From positions 4,669 through 68,668 of the forward strand of contig CAZNLR010000026.1 of NCBI GenBank assembly GCA_964574215.1: a DNA stretch of 64,000 bases, written 5' to 3'. The position numbers were made by a program, and so were the translations under genes. The notes under the pieces were generated by a model that saw only the letters and a list, made by a program, of their open reading frames with translations, had not been told where the DNA came from and did no database searches. Shown here in pieces: positions 1 to 9,146 of this stretch. Source of the stretch: GCA-2725625 sp964574215. Its GTDB lineage: Bacteria > Pseudomonadota > Alphaproteobacteria > Rhodospirillales > UBA2165. Every line of letters starts with the position of its first letter. Position 1 is the first letter of the stretch.

Positions 1-1
1 T

Positions 2-1414
2 GCTTTCCGGTCGGGGCAGGTGCATGCGCTGATCGGTGAAAACGGCGCCGGTAAATCGACCCTGATTAAAATCCTCGGTGGAGTTCATCAGCCGGACAGC
101 GGTTCGGCGGAAATCGACGGTCGATCAATTGATTTCTCTGGCCCTCGTGATGCATTGGAAGCGGGTATTGTCGTCATCCCCCAGGAAATGCGGGTGGTGA
201 TGGCGCAAACCGTTGCCGAAAATGTCTTACTGGGAAAAATACCGACCAAAAAAACAATGGGATTCTTGCCCGTCATTGACCGGCGATCCATGCGGGAGAC
301 GACGCAAGAACTGCTGGGCCGGTTCGATCTCAATGTTGATCCGGATACGACGCTCGATCGGCTGAGTTTCGCCGAACGTCAGTTAATTATGATTGCTCGG
401 GCGCTCAACCATGATGCGCGTCTTTTGATTTTGGACGAACCGACGGCGGCATTGGAGACAAGAGAAGTCGAACGGCTGTTCGACTTTATCGAAAGATTGA
501 AATCTCACAATGTCGCAATCGTATTTGTGTCGCATCGCCTGGATGAGGTTGAGCGGATCGCGGATGAGTGCACAATCTTGCGGGATGGCCGCGTTGTCGA
601 GCATAGGGTGGCCGGTGTTCCCCAGCGATCGGAAATGATCCGCTTAATGACTGGCCGGGATTTGGAGGAACTTCACCATTCGGAATTCCGGCAGAAGTCA
701 ACGCCGATACTGGAAATCGAATACGGCGAAAATGCTTCCGGTTCACGTGAAACGGTAACTGTGCATTCGGGTGAAATTCTAGGCCTTGCCGGGTTGCTCG
801 GCGGTGGCATGACGGAATTTCTAAGTCACATATTTGGAGCTAAAAGTGGCGAGACCCGTCTGCGGTTAAAGGGCCAAGAGGTAACCATCAAATCACCCAA
901 TGACGCCATCCGCCTGGGCATTGGCCTTGTGCCAAGTGAACGTAGTCATGGATTGATTTTCGGGCTAACCGTGCGGGAAAATATTGTCCTGCCCAATATC
1001 GACAAGTTCGCCAAGTACGGCACGCTGAACAGGAAAAAAATCGATGCCTTTGTCGAAGAGCTCATCGCAGCTTTGGATATCAGGCCCAACGACCCGCATA
1101 AGGAAGTACGAGAATTGTCCGGCGGCAATCAGCAAAAAGTCATTTTTGCCAGATGGCTGGCCGGTCATTCAGATGTTTTGCTGCTTGATGAGCCGACACA
1201 TGGCATCGACGTGGGAGCCAAGGCCCTGGTACACAAACTGATGAATGATTTCGCCGATGATGGGCGCGGAATCGTTTTTGCTTCGTCGGAGATGACGGAA
1301 GTCTTGTCGATTTCAGATACTGTTATGGCTATGCGCACCGGTGAATTTGTTGGACGCTTTTCACGCGAAGGCGAGTATAATGAAAAAGTCCTTCGGGACG
1401 CTTTGGGAGGTTAA
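2..1414 (+). CDS. Sugar-type ABC importer ATP-binding protein (5' partial)
   Basis: Cytoplasmic ATPase of a ribose/xylose-class (CUT2) importer. It has two tandem ABC domains, as in RbsA/MglA. The frame is open to the window edge and the residues before the first Met read AFRSGQV, so the true start lies upstream and roughly 20-40 residues are missing. First domain: Walker A GENGAGKST, signature LSFAERQ, Walker B LLILDEPTAAL, H-loop VSHR. Second domain: degenerate Walker A (GLLGGGMTEF), but intact signature LSGGNQQK and Walker B LLLDEPTHGIDVGAK. One degenerate ATP site is usual in this family. The gene is 2 nt from the permease gene, which has its own GGGAGG site, so the two are co-transcribed with the binding protein. 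The substrate cannot be read from sequence; the downstream catabolic genes suggest it may not be a common sugar. Confidence 0.93.
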   Translation, partial: AFRSGQVHALIGENGAGKSTLIKILGGVHQPDSGSAEIDGRSIDFSGPRDALEAGIVVIPQEMRVVMAQTVAENVLLGKIPTKKTMGFLPVIDRRSMRETTQELLGRFDLNVDPDTTLDRLSFAERQLIMIARALNHDARLLILDEPTAALETREVERLFDFIERLKSHNVAIVFVSHRLDEVERIADECTILRDGRVVEHRVAGVPQRSEMIRLMTGRDLEELHHSEFRQKSTPILEIEYGENASGSRETVTVHSGEILGLAGLLGGGMTEFLSHIFGAKSGETRLRLKGQEVTIKSPNDAIRLGIGLVPSERSHGLIFGLTVRENIVLPNIDKFAKYGTLNRKKIDAFVEELIAALDIRPNDPHKEVRELSGGNQQKVIFARWLAGHSDVLLLDEPTHGIDVGAKALVHKLMNDFADDGRGIVFASSEMTEVLSISDTVMAMRTGEFVGRFSREGEYNEKVLRDALGG

Positions 1415-1416
1415 GG

Positions 1417-2418
1417 ATGCAGGAAACTCGGGAATTGACCGAGTCAACCAATGTCAGCGCCGAGAACGGACTTTCGGCATGGTTGAGTTCAAAACGAAAT
1501 TTGTTGTGGGGGCAGATGCCCCTGGTCGCCTTGATCGTACTATGTCTGATTGCAACCATGCTATCGGATAGATTCCTGTCGCCAATAAATATCAATAACG
1601 TCTTGATGCAGGGCGCCGTCATGACCGTAATCGCTATCGGAATGACCTTTGTTATCATCGGTGGCGGATTCGATTTATCGGTGGGGTCCGTGGTGGCATT
1701 GTCCGGTATTGCAGCCTCTTGGGTCATGCTGGAAACCAACGTCGTTTTTGGCGTGGGCGCCGGCATAGCCGTTGGGGCGTTTGTCGGTCTAATCAACGGT
1801 TTTGTGGTGACCAGAATTGGCGTCAATCCTTTCATTGCGACTTTGGGTACGATGGTGCTGCTGCGAGGTATGGCCTTTGTCGTCACCGACGGCCAACCCA
1901 TTTCCGGTGATGAAGGGTTGCCGGAAATTTTTACCGATTTTGCCGTTGAGCGATTTTTGAATGTGCCGTACTTAGTTTGGCTGCCGATCCTGATACTAAT
2001 CGTATTTTCCTGGCTGCTTCACTATACAGCCTATGGCGTGCGGGTATTCGCATCGGGCGGTAATGCCGAAGCGGCCTATCTGGCGGGTGTTGCCGTCAAG
2101 CGGGTAAAAACGTCGACCTATATCTGGTGCGGTTCGCTCGCCGGTGTCGGCGGCGTAATGCTGGCCTCGCGTCTGCAATCCGGACAGCCGACCGCCGGTG
2201 GTTTTTATGAGCTGACATCTATCGCAGCGGTTGTTTTGGGCGGAGCCTCCCTCTACGGCGGGGAAGGAAAACTCTACAAAAGCGTGATTGGTGTCTTTAT
2301 TATGATCGTACTGGCGAACGCTTTGAATTTGGCAAATGTGCCGTCCCATTGGCAACAAGTCGCCATTGGTATTGTAATTATCGCCGCAGCTGCAGCCGAC
2401 ACGTGGCGCCGACGTTAA
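1417..2418 (+). CDS. Sugar-type ABC importer permease
   Basis: Inner-membrane permease of the RbsC/XylH (BPD_transp_2) family, 333 aa, which is the usual length. It has about eight to ten hydrophobic segments, starting near residue 30 (PLVALIVLCLIATML). The family-typical stretch VIIGGGFDLSVGSVVALSG lies near residues 80-98 and TLGTMVLLRGMAFVVTDG near 140. A conserved cytoplasmic loop (GGNAEAAYLAGVAVKRVK) would contact the ATPase. The ATG start sits 7 nt after a GGGAGG ribosome site at the end of the ATPase gene. It works with the preceding ATPase and the following periplasmic binding protein. The specificity is unknown. Confidence 0.93.
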   Translation: MQETRELTESTNVSAENGLSAWLSSKRNLLWGQMPLVALIVLCLIATMLSDRFLSPININNVLMQGAVMTVIAIGMTFVIIGGGFDLSVGSVVALSGIAASWVMLETNVVFGVGAGIAVGAFVGLINGFVVTRIGVNPFIATLGTMVLLRGMAFVVTDGQPISGDEGLPEIFTDFAVERFLNVPYLVWLPILILIVFSWLLHYTAYGVRVFASGGNAEAAYLAGVAVKRVKTSTYIWCGSLAGVGGVMLASRLQSGQPTAGGFYELTSIAAVVLGGASLYGGEGKLYKSVIGVFIMIVLANALNLANVPSHWQQVAIGIVIIAAAAADTWRRR

Positions 2419-2480
2419 TATTGGAACTTGTTTCTTGAAATGCTTTTATAATTAAATCTCAACCCCTAGGGAGGACTAAA

Positions 2481-3398
2481 ATGAAAAAGTTACTATTTGG
2501 ATTAATCGGTTTGGCATTCCTTGCCGGCGGTTCCGTATCCGTCGATGCTAAAACCATCGGTGTGGCGTTAGCGTCGGATACCAACCCGTTTTACATCTTC
2601 ATGTTGAAGGGCATTAAGGCTCAGGCGAAAAAACGCGGTTATGATATCAGCGTGGTCAATGCCGAGGAAGATCTGGCGAAACAGCTTAATGGCATCAACG
2701 ATCTGATCGCCAAAGGTGTCGACGGTATTCTGATTTCACCGATTGATGCCAAAGCCCTGTGCAGCGCCTTCGACAACGCCAAAAAGGCCGGCATCCCGAT
2801 GATGTCCATCGCCCGCGGATCGGCTTGCAAAAGCCAGCTTCTGCACGTTTCCATGGACGAAGTGAAAATCGGTGGAGAAATTGCCGCCTGGACCGCCAAA
2901 GCCATCGGCTACAAGGGTGAAGTCGCCATGTTGGCCGGTCCCGCCGGTGCCCAGGCCTTTATCAATGTCGCCAAAGGCTATACCGCTGAAATGGCCAAAC
3001 ATAAGGATATCAAAATCGTCTTCCGGCGCGAGCTTCTGCTGACCCGGGAAAACGGATTGAAAAACGGTGAAGACGCGCTGGTTGCCCATCCCAACCTGAA
3101 AGCCATCTACGGCGCCAATGACGAACTCGGATTGGGCGCTTCACAAGCGGTCATCGCGGCCGGTAAAAAAGGCAAAATTGTCGTCACCGGCATGAACGGC
3201 GTGCCGCCCGCACGGGTCGCCGTCCGCAAAGGTAACATGGGAATGACGGTAGCCATGAACCCGGGCGCCTGGGGCACCTTGGGCGCCAACACCATGGCGG
3301 ACCATTTGTCCGGTAAGAAGTTCGGCAAAAAGGTTCATGTCGGTCATCTCTTGGTCGACAAGAAAAACGTACATATATTTTTCAAAAAGAAGAAATAG
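2481..3398 (+). CDS. Periplasmic sugar-type binding protein (RbsB-like)
   Basis: Substrate-binding protein of the Peripla_BP_4 type, 305 aa. A Sec signal peptide covers residues 1-23 (MKKLLFGLIGLAFLAGGSVS), with cleavage probably before KTIGVAL. The mature protein starts with the family pattern TIGVALASDTNPFYIFMLKG. It also carries the NDLIAKGVDGILISPIDA hinge region and, later, a GANDELGLGA motif near residue 212, as in ribose-binding proteins. The start follows GGGAGGA at a good distance. This is the last gene of the importer operon and is followed by a strong terminator. The Lys-rich C-terminus (FFKKKK) is unremarkable. The ligand is not predictable here. Confidence 0.92.
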   Translation: MKKLLFGLIGLAFLAGGSVSVDAKTIGVALASDTNPFYIFMLKGIKAQAKKRGYDISVVNAEEDLAKQLNGINDLIAKGVDGILISPIDAKALCSAFDNAKKAGIPMMSIARGSACKSQLLHVSMDEVKIGGEIAAWTAKAIGYKGEVAMLAGPAGAQAFINVAKGYTAEMAKHKDIKIVFRRELLLTRENGLKNGEDALVAHPNLKAIYGANDELGLGASQAVIAAGKKGKIVVTGMNGVPPARVAVRKGNMGMTVAMNPGAWGTLGANTMADHLSGKKFGKKVHVGHLLVDKKNVHIFFKKKK

Positions 3399-3421
3399 CC
3401 GTACGTTGACGTTATGATTTG

Positions 3422-3452
3422 AAACCGGCGGCCAATGTGCCGCCGGTTTTTT
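3422..3452 (+). terminator. Rho-independent terminator after the ABC importer
   Basis: A perfect 11-bp stem (AAACCGGCGGC with its reverse complement) surrounds a 6-nt loop and runs into six T residues. It lies 24 nt after the binding-protein stop codon and separates the importer operon from the next gene. Confidence 0.92.
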
Positions 3453-3488
3453 ACCTATTGCGATCTGATTTAGGTCAGTTGATCTCGT

Positions 3489-5873
3489 ATGAAAAACGGA
3501 AACAACGTTACCGACGGAAAAATCGGAGACAGTGTTCGCCGTAAGGAAGATTTTAAGTTCCTCACCGGGCGTGGACGTTATGTCAGCGATGTCGCTGTGC
3601 CCAACGCGCTGCACGCCTTCATCGTTCGATCGCCATTTTCCCATGCAAATCTTGGAACCGTAAATTCGGAAAAAGCTCTCTCTTGTCCCGGCGTGATTGC
3701 CGTGTTCTCCGGCGCCGATATGGCAGCGGATGATATCGGTCCGATGCTTTGCATGTGGCCGATTACCTCGGCGGACGGTAAGCCCATGGCTGAACCGCCG
3801 CGTTGGGCATTGGCGCGGCACAAGGTCCGGCATGTGGGAGAGGCGGTGGCCGTGGTCATCGCCGACACGCTGGACAGCGCCATGGACGCGGCGGAGCAAT
3901 TGGATATCGACTACGAAGAATTGCAGACCGTTGTCGACTCTCGCGATGCTCAGGATCAGGAGCAATCCCAACTCCATGATTCGGCACCTGACAATCGCTG
4001 TTTTGTTTGGTGCAGGGGCGAGAAAGAAAACACCGATAAGGTCTTCGAAGCGGCGGCCCATATCGTCGCAATCGAGGTCGCCAACAACCGACTGGCGGGC
4101 GGTGCGCTCGAAACCAGAAGCGTCATGGGCAGTTACGATTTAACCAGTCAATCCTTGATCCTGCATTCATCGACCCAAGTCCCCCATCACATTCGTTTCA
4201 TGGTGGCCGAGCAGCTGGGTATGGCGGAAGGCGATATTCGGGTCATCGCGCCCGATGTGGGTGGCGGCTTCGGCTATAAGGGCAAACATTATCCCGAGGA
4301 AACCATCATCGCCTGGGCCAGCCGAAAGTTAGCCTGCACCGTGCAATGGACCGCCAGCCGCAACGAAAGCTTCATTTCGGACTTGCAGGGCCGCGATCAC
4401 TGGACCAACGCCAAGATGGCGCTGGATGAAGAGGGCCGTTTTCTCGCTTTGCAGGTTGACACGATTGCCAATCTGGGCGCCTACGTTTCAACCTTCGGCG
4501 CGGCCATACCGAGCGCTATTTACAGCGGTTTGCTGGCGGGTATTTACAAAACTCCGGCGATCTACATCGAGGTGACGGGCGTTTTCACCAATACCTTGCC
4601 CACCGACGCCTATCGCGGCGCCGGTCGACCCGAAGCCTGCCTGGTGTTGGAACGTTTGGCGGACGAGGCGGCGCTGGCTCTCAGCATGGACCGGGCGGAA
4701 ATTCGGCGGATCAACATGATCCCGCCGGAAGACATGCCCTACGAAACGCCCATCGGTCCCACCTATGATTGCGGTGACTTCCCCAATATTCTGAACCGCG
4801 CCCTGAAAAGCGCCGGCTATGATGACTTCGAATTCAGGCGGGAAAAGGTGTCCAAACCCGGCCGACTACGGGGTATCGGTTTGGCTTGTTTTGTCGAATC
4901 CTCCGGTGTTGCGCCGTCCCGGATGGCCGGTGCTCTCGGAGCGCGGGCCGGGTTTTATGAATCGGCTCACATCAGGGTCGATCGAAGCGGCGGACTAAAA
5001 GTTTATCTGGGCACCCACAATCACGGCCAGGGCCACGCAACCACTTTTGCGCAGATCGTCTCGGATCGCCTGGGGGTGCCCTTGCCCCGCATAGAAATTA
5101 TCGAAGGCGATACGGGTGTGACGCCGATCGGAACGGGGACTTTCGGATCGCGATCCATGGCGGTCGGCGGTTCGGCCCTCGATTGCGCCGCCGAAAAAAT
5201 TATAGAGAAGGGGAAACGGCTGGCGTCCCATCTGCTGGAAGCGGCGGTCGGCGATATCGAACACGAAAACGGTCTCTATCGCGTGTCGGGAACCGATCGC
5301 AGCCTGTCGTTTAATGAGATCGCTAACTCAGCCTATACGGCTCACAATTATCCGTTGGAGGATTTTGAGCCCGGTCTGGACGAATCCGCCGTCTATGATC
5401 CCAAGAATTTTGCCTACAGCAATGGCGCTCACGTCTGCGAGGTCGAAGTTGATCCGGATACGGGCAGGATCAGCCTGATCGGTTATTGGGTGGTCGACGA
5501 TATCGGCACCGTAATCAATCCGATGATCGTAGAAGGGCAGGTTCACGGCGGTTTGGCCCAGGGATTGGGTCAGGTGCTGATGGAAAATGCACGGTATGAC
5601 CCGGATAACGGCCAGATATTGACCGGTTCTTTCATGGATTACGCCATGCCGTTGGCGGAAGACTTGCCGAATTTTTATTCAGAACTGGACCAGAGTCAGC
5701 CCTGCACCCACAATCCGCTGGGCGCCAAAGGCTGCGGTGAATCGGGCGCTATCGGCTCTCCGGCGGCTGTCGTCAGCGCTGTCCTTGATGCATTGAGACC
5801 GCTCGGGGTCGACGATGTGCAAATGCCGCTCACGCCGCAAAACATCTGGCAGGCGATTAAACAAGCGCCCTAG
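3489..5873 (+). CDS. Molybdopterin-binding hydroxylase large subunit (form II CoxL-like), lone copy 1
   Basis: Large catalytic subunit of the xanthine oxidase/CO dehydrogenase family, 794 aa, the full family length. The N-terminal Ald_Xan_dh_C domain begins after RRKEDFKFLTGRGRYV. The MoCo domain contains APDVGGGFGYKG, the loop AYRGAGRPEA and the C-terminal active-site Glu in KGCGESGAIGSP. The AYRGAGR loop is the form II signature; true aerobic CO dehydrogenase has a Cys-containing loop there, so CO is not the likely substrate. No FAD-binding or 2Fe-2S subunit gene is adjacent, which is unusual because these enzymes normally need both. It precedes a ring-cleavage-type cupin and a hydantoinase pair, which suggests hydroxylation of an aromatic or N-heterocyclic compound. 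A second, related lone copy lies at 24576-26879. The start ATG lacks a strong ribosome site. Confidence 0.9.
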   Translation: MKNGNNVTDGKIGDSVRRKEDFKFLTGRGRYVSDVAVPNALHAFIVRSPFSHANLGTVNSEKALSCPGVIAVFSGADMAADDIGPMLCMWPITSADGKPMAEPPRWALARHKVRHVGEAVAVVIADTLDSAMDAAEQLDIDYEELQTVVDSRDAQDQEQSQLHDSAPDNRCFVWCRGEKENTDKVFEAAAHIVAIEVANNRLAGGALETRSVMGSYDLTSQSLILHSSTQVPHHIRFMVAEQLGMAEGDIRVIAPDVGGGFGYKGKHYPEETIIAWASRKLACTVQWTASRNESFISDLQGRDHWTNAKMALDEEGRFLALQVDTIANLGAYVSTFGAAIPSAIYSGLLAGIYKTPAIYIEVTGVFTNTLPTDAYRGAGRPEACLVLERLADEAALALSMDRAEIRRINMIPPEDMPYETPIGPTYDCGDFPNILNRALKSAGYDDFEFRREKVSKPGRLRGIGLACFVESSGVAPSRMAGALGARAGFYESAHIRVDRSGGLKVYLGTHNHGQGHATTFAQIVSDRLGVPLPRIEIIEGDTGVTPIGTGTFGSRSMAVGGSALDCAAEKIIEKGKRLASHLLEAAVGDIEHENGLYRVSGTDRSLSFNEIANSAYTAHNYPLEDFEPGLDESAVYDPKNFAYSNGAHVCEVEVDPDTGRISLIGYWVVDDIGTVINPMIVEGQVHGGLAQGLGQVLMENARYDPDNGQILTGSFMDYAMPLAEDLPNFYSELDQSQPCTHNPLGAKGCGESGAIGSPAAVVSAVLDALRPLGVDDVQMPLTPQNIWQAIKQAP

Positions 5874-5927
5874 TAGGAATTAAGGTAAAATAGGTGCCTC
5901 AGGCAGGGGCGGATAGGGAGAAGAAAA

Positions 5928-6974
5928 ATGGATCATACGGAAACCGCGAATGAACGACCGGAGGCAGAACTGATTGCGGCCCTGGACCAGGCTAATTTTC
6001 ATCCCGTGTGGGACCGTTTTATGGAAATTACGCCGGCGGCTCCCGATGCCAATGATTCCAGCTGCATCTGGCGCTGGCAGGACGTGGAGCCCCTGACCAG
6101 GAAGGCGGTCAATGAAGTGCCCATGGAACACGCGGAACGCCGCGCCATGATCATGTACAATCCGGATTTCGGGGGTGCGACCCTGACCACTAATAACATG
6201 ATTGCGGCCTACACCATGCTGAAACCCGGTGACCGGGCGCCCATGCATCGTCATACCTTTGCCGCCATCCGCTACGCCACCCGCTGCGAGGGGGCTCTCA
6301 CCATCGTCAACGGAAGGCGCTGTGAAATGCACGAGGGCGATCTGGTGTTGACGCCGGGCATGTGCTGGCATGGCCATATCAACGAAGGAGACAATGATAC
6401 GGTCTGGTTCGATGCAGCGGATATGCCGCTCATCGCGGGTTGGGATGCTAATTTTTTCGAACCCGGTGAAGACGGTAACACCAAAGAGGACGCCATTTGG
6501 CAGGTCGACGCCGGCGACGAAAAAGTCTGGGCCGGCGGTGGATTATCGCCCATGGATTACCGGTATGATGCGCCTCATTCGCCGAAATATCGGTATGCGG
6601 GCGAGGTCACGAAAGCGACGCTGGACGATATGGACCCGGGGCCGGACGGTGTCAAAATTCTCCGCTACACCGATCCCATGACCGGCGGTGCGGTGATGAG
6701 GACATTGGATTTGTATAAGATGCGGCTCACCGGGTCAGATAGCACGACACCACGCCGCGCCACCTATAACGTTATTTGTCTGGTAACCGCAGGACAGGGC
6801 ACCTCAACCGTCGGCGAAAAAACCTTTGAATGGGAAAAGAATGACGTCTTTACGGTGCCTCACTGGACCTGGGCGTCCCACAAGGCCATTGGGGGTGATG
6901 CTGAATTTTTCCTGGTGACCGACCGCGCGGCTCAGGAAAACCTCGGTTTCGTGCGGGTAGAGCGTCAAAAATAA
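5928..6974 (+). CDS. Double-cupin protein, gentisate 1,2-dioxygenase-like
   Basis: A bicupin of 348 aa resembling gentisate 1,2-dioxygenase and related Fe(II) ring-cleaving dioxygenases. The first cupin, around residues 100-155, carries metal-ligand candidates in PMHRHTFAAIRYATRCEG and a later His in VLTPGMCWHGHINEGD. The second cupin covers about residues 275-335 (GQGTSTVGEKTFEWEKNDVF followed by VPHWTWASH). The ribosome site GGGAGAAG lies 7 nt before the ATG. It follows the molybdopterin subunit by 54 nt and probably shares its transcript. Substituted gentisate or salicylate-like compounds are the family substrates; the actual one is not known. Position 92 Arg-Tyr-Ala replaces the more usual Arg-Phe, so the substrate pocket may differ. 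Confidence 0.82.
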   Translation: MDHTETANERPEAELIAALDQANFHPVWDRFMEITPAAPDANDSSCIWRWQDVEPLTRKAVNEVPMEHAERRAMIMYNPDFGGATLTTNNMIAAYTMLKPGDRAPMHRHTFAAIRYATRCEGALTIVNGRRCEMHEGDLVLTPGMCWHGHINEGDNDTVWFDAADMPLIAGWDANFFEPGEDGNTKEDAIWQVDAGDEKVWAGGGLSPMDYRYDAPHSPKYRYAGEVTKATLDDMDPGPDGVKILRYTDPMTGGAVMRTLDLYKMRLTGSDSTTPRRATYNVICLVTAGQGTSTVGEKTFEWEKNDVFTVPHWTWASHKAIGGDAEFFLVTDRAAQENLGFVRVERQK

Positions 6975-7002
6975 AGAAAATGCATTTTGCCCCAACTATC
7001 CG

Positions 7003-7047
7003 TTGACAAGTGGCGTCATTCTGGTAAGAATCCCAATAAAGAATGAC
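7003..7047 (+). promoter_or_regulatory. Candidate promoter with overlapping inverted repeat before hyuA-like gene
   Basis: TTGACA at 7003-7008 is followed after 17 nt by AAGAAT, a plausible sigma70-type pair. An 8-bp inverted repeat, GTCATTCT (7015-7022) and AGAATGAC (7040-7047), overlaps the -10 region and looks like an operator. The hyuA-like ATG is at 7083. Confidence 0.5.
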
Positions 7048-7082
7048 ATTCTCTTTTCAGCAATGGGAGGTTCGAGGCTAAA

Positions 7083-9134
7083 ATGAGTGAGAAACAATGG
7101 GTGGTCGGTACCGACATCGGCGGCACATTCACCGACGTAATCTGCATCAACATGGAAACGGGCGAGCAGCGGCTCGGTAAGGTGGCGTCAACGCCGCCGA
7201 CCTTTTTCGATGGTGTGATCAACGGCTTGAAGCGGGCCGGTATTTCCGGAGACGAAGTTTTGTCCTTCCGCCACGGCGCGACGGTTTCCACCAACGCCAT
7301 TTTGGAACGCAAAGGCGTCCAGACAGCGTTGATTACGACGGAAGGTTTTCGTGATGTGCTGGGCGGTGGCCGGGCCGAACGGATTTCCGCCTTCGAATTG
7401 GATTGGGACCCGCCCGAATTGATCATCCCCCGGCGCAATGTCATGCCGGTGCGGGAACGGGTCGGTCCTTACGGCGACGTCATCACCGAAATCAACGAGG
7501 AAGACGTGCTGTTGGCGGCCCGCAAATGTAAAAAGCGGGGCATCGAATCCATCGCCGTCGTCTATATGGATTCCTTCATGAATCCGGTGCACGAACTGCG
7601 CACCCGGGAAATTCTGGCCAAGGAACTGCCCGATGTGGACGTGACCTTGAGCCACGAAGTTCTGCCGCAGATGCTGGAATTCGAGCGCACCTGTACGACA
7701 GTGCTGAACGCTTATATCTCGCCGATTTTGAAAAACTATCTGGGCGGCTTGGCCAAGCGGCTGAAGGACGACTGGAAATATGACGGACCGCTGCTGATCA
7801 CCACATCCGGCGGCGGCGTTATCGGCATGGACGAAGCCGTTAAGTTCCCGGCCAAGACCTTCCATTCCTCGCCGGTGTCCGGCGCGGTGGGCATGGCCGG
7901 TTATATCGGTTCTTTGGCCGATTACGACAACGTCATTGCTTTCGAGACCGGCGGTACGACCAATAACGTGTCGATGATTTATGAAGGATCCCCCGCCATT
8001 ACCCACGAATGGAAAATTCTGTGGAACGTGCCTTGCTGCCTGCCTTCGGTGGATACGGTCTATATCGGTTCCGGCGGTGGCAGCATCAGCTGGGTCGATA
8101 ACGGCGGTATCCTTAACGTGGGTCCGCAAAGTATGGGCGCCGTGCCGGGGCCGGCCTGTTACGGCCAGGGCGGTGAAGAAGCCACCAACACTGACAGTCA
8201 AATCGTCTTGGGCCGGATCGATCCGGAATATTTCCTGGGCGGAGAGATGAAGGTGGACGGCGATCTTTCGGTCAAAGCGGTCCAGGAAAAAGTCGGCGAC
8301 CACTACGGTTGGAGTGTCCAGGAAGCTGCCGCCAACACTTATATGGTGGCCTTGAGCGCCCTGATGATGGCCATGCGTATCCAGACCGTGTCCCGCGGTT
8401 GGGACCCGCGCGAATTCGCCATTGTGCCTTATGGCGGGGGCGGTGCGCTGTACGCCTGCGATTTGGCCCGTGAAATCGGTTCAACCACTGTCGTGGTGCC
8501 GCCGCTGCCGGGTTACGCCTCGGCCTTCGGCGCCATCCGCGTGGACGTGAAACACGAGTTCACCACGCCGATCCATAAAACCGAGGATGAGTTGAATTGG
8601 GACGAACTCAATCAGGAAGTCAAAAATCTGGTCGAAAAATCCCATACGATTCTTGCCAAGGAAGGCATCGAGGAAGACATGGTCACGGTCGAACGTTATG
8701 TCGACGTGAAATATTTCTCGCAAAGCCGTTTCTTCACGGTCGATATGCCCGAAGGTGATCTTAACAGTCTCGACGATATCACTCAGAACTTCATGGATGC
8801 CATGCAATCCGAGTACGGCTATAATCTGCCGCCGGGATATGCCCCGGTGGAACTCGTCAACTTGCGGGTTGTGGCAAAAGGTGAGATCATCAAACCTGAT
8901 CTGCCGGAAATTGAAACTGGCGGTAAACTGGCCAAAAAGGCGACCCGTTCGGTTTGGTTCAAGGACCATGATTTCCTCGATGCCGATATTTACGAGCGCG
9001 GTGATTTACCGCCGGGAGCGGAATTCGACGGGCCGGCGATTATCGAACAGCCGGATACGACAACCGTTATGCCGCCGGGCACTCATTGCAAGGTCGACAA
9101 ATACGGTAATCTCGTCATCAAAGTAGACCAATAA
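7083..9134 (+). CDS. Hydantoinase A / acetophenone carboxylase-like ATP-dependent subunit
   Basis: HyuA/oxoprolinase N-terminal-half family protein, 683 aa. The N-terminal ASKHA-type nucleotide motif GTDIGGTFTDVI lies at residues 9-20, followed by the HGATVSTNAILERKG motif near 62-76. The middle domain has GTTNNVSMI and PSVDTVYIGSGGGS, and the PYGGGGALYACDLARE segment falls near 445. Family members form ATP-dependent hydantoinases, 5-oxoprolinases, acetone/acetophenone carboxylases or cyclic-amide hydrolases with a HyuB partner. That partner gene follows after 12 nt. GGGAGG precedes the ATG. With the ligase further downstream, a lactam, hydantoin-like ring or aromatic ketone is the likely substrate. 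The sequence alone does not decide between hydrolysis and carboxylation. Confidence 0.9.
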   Translation: MSEKQWVVGTDIGGTFTDVICINMETGEQRLGKVASTPPTFFDGVINGLKRAGISGDEVLSFRHGATVSTNAILERKGVQTALITTEGFRDVLGGGRAERISAFELDWDPPELIIPRRNVMPVRERVGPYGDVITEINEEDVLLAARKCKKRGIESIAVVYMDSFMNPVHELRTREILAKELPDVDVTLSHEVLPQMLEFERTCTTVLNAYISPILKNYLGGLAKRLKDDWKYDGPLLITTSGGGVIGMDEAVKFPAKTFHSSPVSGAVGMAGYIGSLADYDNVIAFETGGTTNNVSMIYEGSPAITHEWKILWNVPCCLPSVDTVYIGSGGGSISWVDNGGILNVGPQSMGAVPGPACYGQGGEEATNTDSQIVLGRIDPEYFLGGEMKVDGDLSVKAVQEKVGDHYGWSVQEAAANTYMVALSALMMAMRIQTVSRGWDPREFAIVPYGGGGALYACDLAREIGSTTVVVPPLPGYASAFGAIRVDVKHEFTTPIHKTEDELNWDELNQEVKNLVEKSHTILAKEGIEEDMVTVERYVDVKYFSQSRFFTVDMPEGDLNSLDDITQNFMDAMQSEYGYNLPPGYAPVELVNLRVVAKGEIIKPDLPEIETGGKLAKKATRSVWFKDHDFLDADIYERGDLPPGAEFDGPAIIEQPDTTTVMPPGTHCKVDKYGNLVIKVDQ

Positions 9135-9146
9135 GGAGGCTTGAAA

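Noticed and set aside
3141..4061. Long minus-strand open frame opposite the binding protein and MoCo subunit genes
   Set aside because: It is antisense to two genes with clear family motifs and has no recognisable domain; similar long antisense frames occur across this GC-rich window.
3489..5873. Aerobic carbon monoxide dehydrogenase large subunit
   Set aside because: The active-site loop is AYRGAGR, the form II type, and the medium and small subunit genes are missing; the same holds for the copy at 24576-26879.
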